Assembly (NCBI GenBank): GCA_005880175.1
Contig: VBJR01000040.1
Span: 31,286-46,932, forward strand
Direction of reading: 5' to 3'
Origin: Chloroflexota bacterium
Lineage (GTDB): Bacteria; Chloroflexota; Dormibacteria; Dormibacterales; Dormibacteraceae
DNA: 15,647 nucleotides
Part shown: positions 12,822 to 15,647 of the stretch, piece by piece
Position numbering within the stretch: position 1 is the first letter of the stretch
How the letters are laid out: every line of letters begins with the position of its first letter
The notes under the pieces: model-generated
What the model was told of the DNA's origin: nothing
The model's input: the letters and a program-made list of their open reading frames with translations, nothing else
Databases searched by the model: none
Translations under genes and position numbers: made by a program

Positions 12822-15647
12822 ACCGCGACGCCCTGGATCGTCACCGGGCCCCGGGTCGGGTCCAGCTCCGTGGCCTGGTCCACGCCCGCTGGCGTCAGGA
12901 CGTCCATCGCCTTCGGCACCGTGGCCGGGTCGGCCGCGCAGACCGCCGCCGTGCCGTCCGGCGCGCAGACCCCGAACAGGAACGGCTGCGCGGTCGGCGC
13001 GAAGCCGCGTGCCTGGTCGCCGCTGAACCCGTCCTGGCCGGTCAGCACCACCGTGAAGATCCAGCCCGGTGCCGGCTGGCCCAGCGCCGCCTTGGGCACG
13101 ATCACCGTGATGAAGCGGGAGACCGCGCTGGCCGACACGGACACCGCGCCCAGCGACGCGCCGCCCGCGTCCACGAACACCGGCGCCGCGAACCCCTGGA
13201 CCTCCAGCCGGCTGGTCCAGGCGGAGCCCGGCGCGATCGAGTAGCTGCGCGAGGCGAACGGCGGCGCGGTTGACGTGGCCGTCTTCGCCGGGTCGCGCAC
13301 GAACACGTCCACCAGCTGCGCGCCCAGCGGCGAGCCGAACGTGGGCGAGAGGTCGCGCACCTGCAGCCGCAGGAACACGCTGGTCCCCGCGTCGATCACC
13401 TGGAACCGCTGGATGTCGAAGGCGCCCGCGTGGAAGTCGGCCGCGGTCGGGTACGCGTACGTGCCGGGCCCGTTGTCGTCGCCGCTGGGATCGGTCAGGT
13501 CCAGCACCGTCGTGCCCGCCACGAAGTCCGAGACGACCGTCACCTGGGCGTGGCCGGTGGCGCCGGCGGCGGTGGTGGCCGCGACGGTGATCGCGTCCGT
13601 GCCGAACGGCGTCGGCGCGCTGACGGAGAACGCGCCGGACGCGTCGGCGGTCGTCTCGACCACCGCCGTCGGGCCGCCGGTCTCGGTCGGGCTCGACGCC
13701 ACGTCCACGGTCGCGCCGGGCGCGGTGGTCCCGCCCACGGTCGTGGTGGCGCCGGCCACCTCGGTGCCGCCCGCCGGCGCGGTGACGGTCAGCGGCGCCG
13801 CGGCCGGCGGCCCGTGCGTCACGTACCGGTCGCGGACGGCCGCCGGCTGCTCGATCACCCGGCCGGTGCCCACGTCCTGGATCAGCCGCGCGGTGGCGGC
13901 CTGGGCCCACGTCAGCGGATCGGCCGAGCCGGCGGGCTGGCCGTCGACGAAGCCGATCGACGCCGTGGTCGGGTCGGTCCCGAACGGGGACGCGGCCAGG
14001 GCGGGGTCCTCCCAGTCCTGCTCCGGCACCAGGCCGACGCCGCCGGCGAACCCGAGCATCGCGGCCAGCTGCGCCGCCGCGCCGCCCCGGTCCCCGGTCT
14101 GGAGCTGCTGCTCGCCCCGCTCGCTGGAGAGCAGCGGCCAGGGGTGGCCCGAGCCCACGTTGCCGGTCGGCCACGGCTTGCCGTCGGGCGCGCAGCTCGT
14201 CGAGTCCGCGACCCAGCAGTCGCCGTAGCCGTCCTCGCTGCCGGGCGCGGACGTGCCGTACCGGTAGTACCCGGTCCCGCTCGGCGTGCCCCGGGCGATC
14301 ACGGCGTCCACGACCGGCAGCGACCCGACCACGTCGGCGTCGCCGGCGGGCAGCTCGCCCAGCCGGGTCAGCTCCAGGAAGCCCGCGTCCACGACCGCGC
14401 GCTGGTCGGCGGCGATGCTGCCGTTGCCCAGGTTGTACGAGATCGCGGCATCGGGGTCGCCGGTCTTGGCCACGCGGATGAAGTAGCGGCCGGTGCCGTA
14501 CGGGCCGGAGGTGGTCACGGTCCAGCCCCGGACGCTGCGCTGGAAGTCGTCGGCGGTGGCGCGGTAGATGCGGGCGCGGGCCGGGTCGCCGTTCTGGTCG
14601 GCGATCCGGGCCGCCGCCACCAGGCCGGCGATCTCGGCCGCGATGGTGGAGGGCGAGAACCCGCTCTGCTCCTCCCAGCGCTCCACCCCGAACGACGGGC
14701 CGTGCGCGACGACGAAGTCGGCGGCCGGCCGGACGTGGTCGCGGTACAGGGCGGCGTCGCGGTCGAGGCCCGACTGGAGCGCCATCAGGATCGGGTACGA
14801 GGACTCGTCGAGCTGGTCGCCGCCGGTGTCGGGCGCGCTCCTGCCGTTGACCAGCGAGTTGCGCGGGATCTCGCCCGACGGCAGCTGCTGGCGCTCGAAC
14901 AGGAAGCGGGTGGCCGCCCGGGCCGTGGCCACGTCGCCGTCCGCGAGCAGGCCGGTGAACGCCTCGTACAGGTCGCGCGCGAACACCTCCCGGTACGAGC
15001 CGAAGTACACGGGCAGGCCGCCAGGGGCGTCGCCCGCGCTGACGGCCTGGCCCCACGGGCTGGCCAGCCCGGCCACGATGGCGCCGGGGAACGTCTTGTC
15101 CTCGCTGGCCTTCACGACGTTGGCCGACAGCCAGTACGCGCTCCGGACGGCGGCGGGGGACTGGCCGGGCACGCGGAGGTCGTCAGGCGGCGGCCGGAGG
15201 CTCGCGTCGTAGGCGCGCCACGTGTCCAGGTACCGCGCCCGGGTCCGCTCGAAGGGCGCGCGGGCGCTGGCGGTCGCGGTCCCGACGGCGGCCTGGAGCG
15301 TCTGGCCGAAGCCGAGCGCCAGCGTGAACCGGCCGCCGCGGGACGTGTCCACGAGCGCGGTCTGGACCACGTTGCCGTTCGGCGCGTCCTGGCTGGCGGC
15401 CGTGAGCCGGTGGCTGGCGTCGAGCTGGGCCAGGCCGTCGCTGGGCTGACCGGCGAAGCCGCTCTCGGTCGCCGCGAACGGCCGGTCCGCCACCAGCGCG
15501 CCGAACAGGGGGACGCCGTAGTCGCGGTTGGCCGCCTGGCTGCGCGTGCTGACGTCGGACGAGACGAGGGCCGTCGTGGCCGGATCGACGGTGGCCGAGT
15601 CGGCGCCTCCGTTGGCGGCGCCGCCGCCGCCGTTCCCGTTGATCGAG
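12815..15647 (-). CDS. GH15 glucodextranase/glucoamylase with C-terminal modules, 5' end outside window
   Basis: At least 943 residues, still open at the window edge, so the start and any signal peptide are missing. Order along the protein: N-terminal beta-domain (VSTRSQAANRDYGVPLFGAL near the edge); (alpha/alpha)6 catalytic domain with YFGSYREVFARDLYEA, the general-acid region RWEEQSGFSPSTIAAEIAGL (WEE codons at 14677-14669), GHPWPLLSSERGEQQL, and VPEQDWEDP holding the likely catalytic base; then an Ig-like module (TVTAPAGGTEVAGATTTVGG) as in glucodextranase domain B; and a C-terminal beta-module with DLTDPSGDDNGPGTYAYP, typical of the Glucodextran_C family. Enzymes of this build release glucose from ends of dextran or starch-type glucans outside the cell, sometimes wall-attached. 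The TAA stop lies inside the right 18-bp repeat; C-terminus QGVAVP. Confidence 0.92.
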   Translation of the reverse strand, partial: SINGNGGGGAANGGADSATVDPATTALVSSDVSTRSQAANRDYGVPLFGALVADRPFAATESGFAGQPSDGLAQLDASHRLTAASQDAPNGNVVQTALVDTSRGGRFTLALGFGQTLQAAVGTATASARAPFERTRARYLDTWRAYDASLRPPPDDLRVPGQSPAAVRSAYWLSANVVKASEDKTFPGAIVAGLASPWGQAVSAGDAPGGLPVYFGSYREVFARDLYEAFTGLLADGDVATARAATRFLFERQQLPSGEIPRNSLVNGRSAPDTGGDQLDESSYPILMALQSGLDRDAALYRDHVRPAADFVVAHGPSFGVERWEEQSGFSPSTIAAEIAGLVAAARIADQNGDPARARIYRATADDFQRSVRGWTVTTSGPYGTGRYFIRVAKTGDPDAAISYNLGNGSIAADQRAVVDAGFLELTRLGELPAGDADVVGSLPVVDAVIARGTPSGTGYYRYGTSAPGSEDGYGDCWVADSTSCAPDGKPWPTGNVGSGHPWPLLSSERGEQQLQTGDRGGAAAQLAAMLGFAGGVGLVPEQDWEDPALAASPFGTDPTTASIGFVDGQPAGSADPLTWAQAATARLIQDVGTGRVIEQPAAVRDRYVTHGPPAAAPLTVTAPAGGTEVAGATTTVGGTTAPGATVDVASSPTETGGPTAVVETTADASGAFSVSAPTPFGTDAITVAATTAAGATGHAQVTVVSDFVAGTTVLDLTDPSGDDNGPGTYAYPTAADFHAGAFDIQRFQVIDAGTSVFLRLQVRDLSPTFGSPLGAQLVDVFVRDPAKTATSTAPPFASRSYSIAPGSAWTSRLEVQGFAAPVFVDAGGASLGAVSVSASAVSRFITVIVPKAALGQPAPGWIFTVVLTGQDGFSGDQARGFAPTAQPFLFGVCAPDGTAAVCAADPATVPKAMDVLTPAGVDQATELDPTRGPVTIQGVAVP

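Noticed and set aside
1..15647. CRISPR array, tRNA, rRNA, prophage or toxin-antitoxin locus
   Set aside because: No regularly spaced repeats, no cloverleaf-capable sequence, and no structural, integrase or toxin gene was seen on either strand.

Overview
This is a very GC-rich (well above 70% by eye), gene-dense bacterial window, with GTG starts, GTGA/ATGA stop-start overlaps, an ECF sigma/anti-sigma pair, an F420-type (DDN-like) reductase and a Gram-positive-type SOS box. That set points to Actinomycetota. The GH63-like hydrolase, M17 peptidase and bacterial glucodextranase would suit Thermoleophilia/Solirubrobacterales, but this placement is an inference and was not tested by search.

Layout. 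1-761: 3' end of a GH63/mannosylglycerate-hydrolase-like glycosidase (+). 851-1048: small coiled-coil protein. 1049-1752: no secure gene; it holds a strong hairpin, a weak broken minus-strand ORF and a promoter with an upstream palindrome. 1753-2160: basic coiled-coil protein followed by a 12-bp-stem terminator. 2336-3285: a DinB-superfamily protein coupled to a frameshifted DUF1801 protein. 3295-4795 (-): ECF sigma factor overlapping a zinc-finger anti-sigma factor whose reading frame is broken. 4833-7044 (-): MFS exporter, isoprenylcysteine-methyltransferase-like membrane protein and DDN-like F420 reductase. These three lie opposite a TetR regulator (7139-7726), and an 11-bp inverted repeat straddles a good sigma70-type promoter between them. 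7766-8956: DNA polymerase IV with a LexA/SOS box abutting its GTG start. 9028-10542: M17 leucyl aminopeptidase with all metal and catalytic residues. 10583-12318: zinc-dependent medium-chain dehydrogenase overlapping a short-chain dehydrogenase by GTGA. 12815-15647 (-): GH15 glucodextranase/glucoamylase with C-terminal modules, running off the window.

The most unusual stretch is the 0.5-kb convergent intergenic region 12319-12821. It is flanked by an exact 18-bp direct repeat, one copy of which contains the stop codon of the GH15 gene. Just inside are 10-bp terminal inverted repeats, and within these lies a very long imperfect hairpin (arms of 58 bp, extendable to about 85 bp). Where the two arms differ by a transition, the change nearly always gives G-U pairs in plus-strand RNA and A-C mismatches in minus-strand RNA. 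A second 18-bp helix shows the same bias. I read this as a small non-autonomous insertion that may encode a structured plus-strand RNA. I could not assign it to a known family.

Two independent coding frameshifts lie within 650 bp of each other (DUF1801, anti-sigma). Either this is local gene decay or the underlying sequence has indel errors; this should be settled before calling the genes dead.
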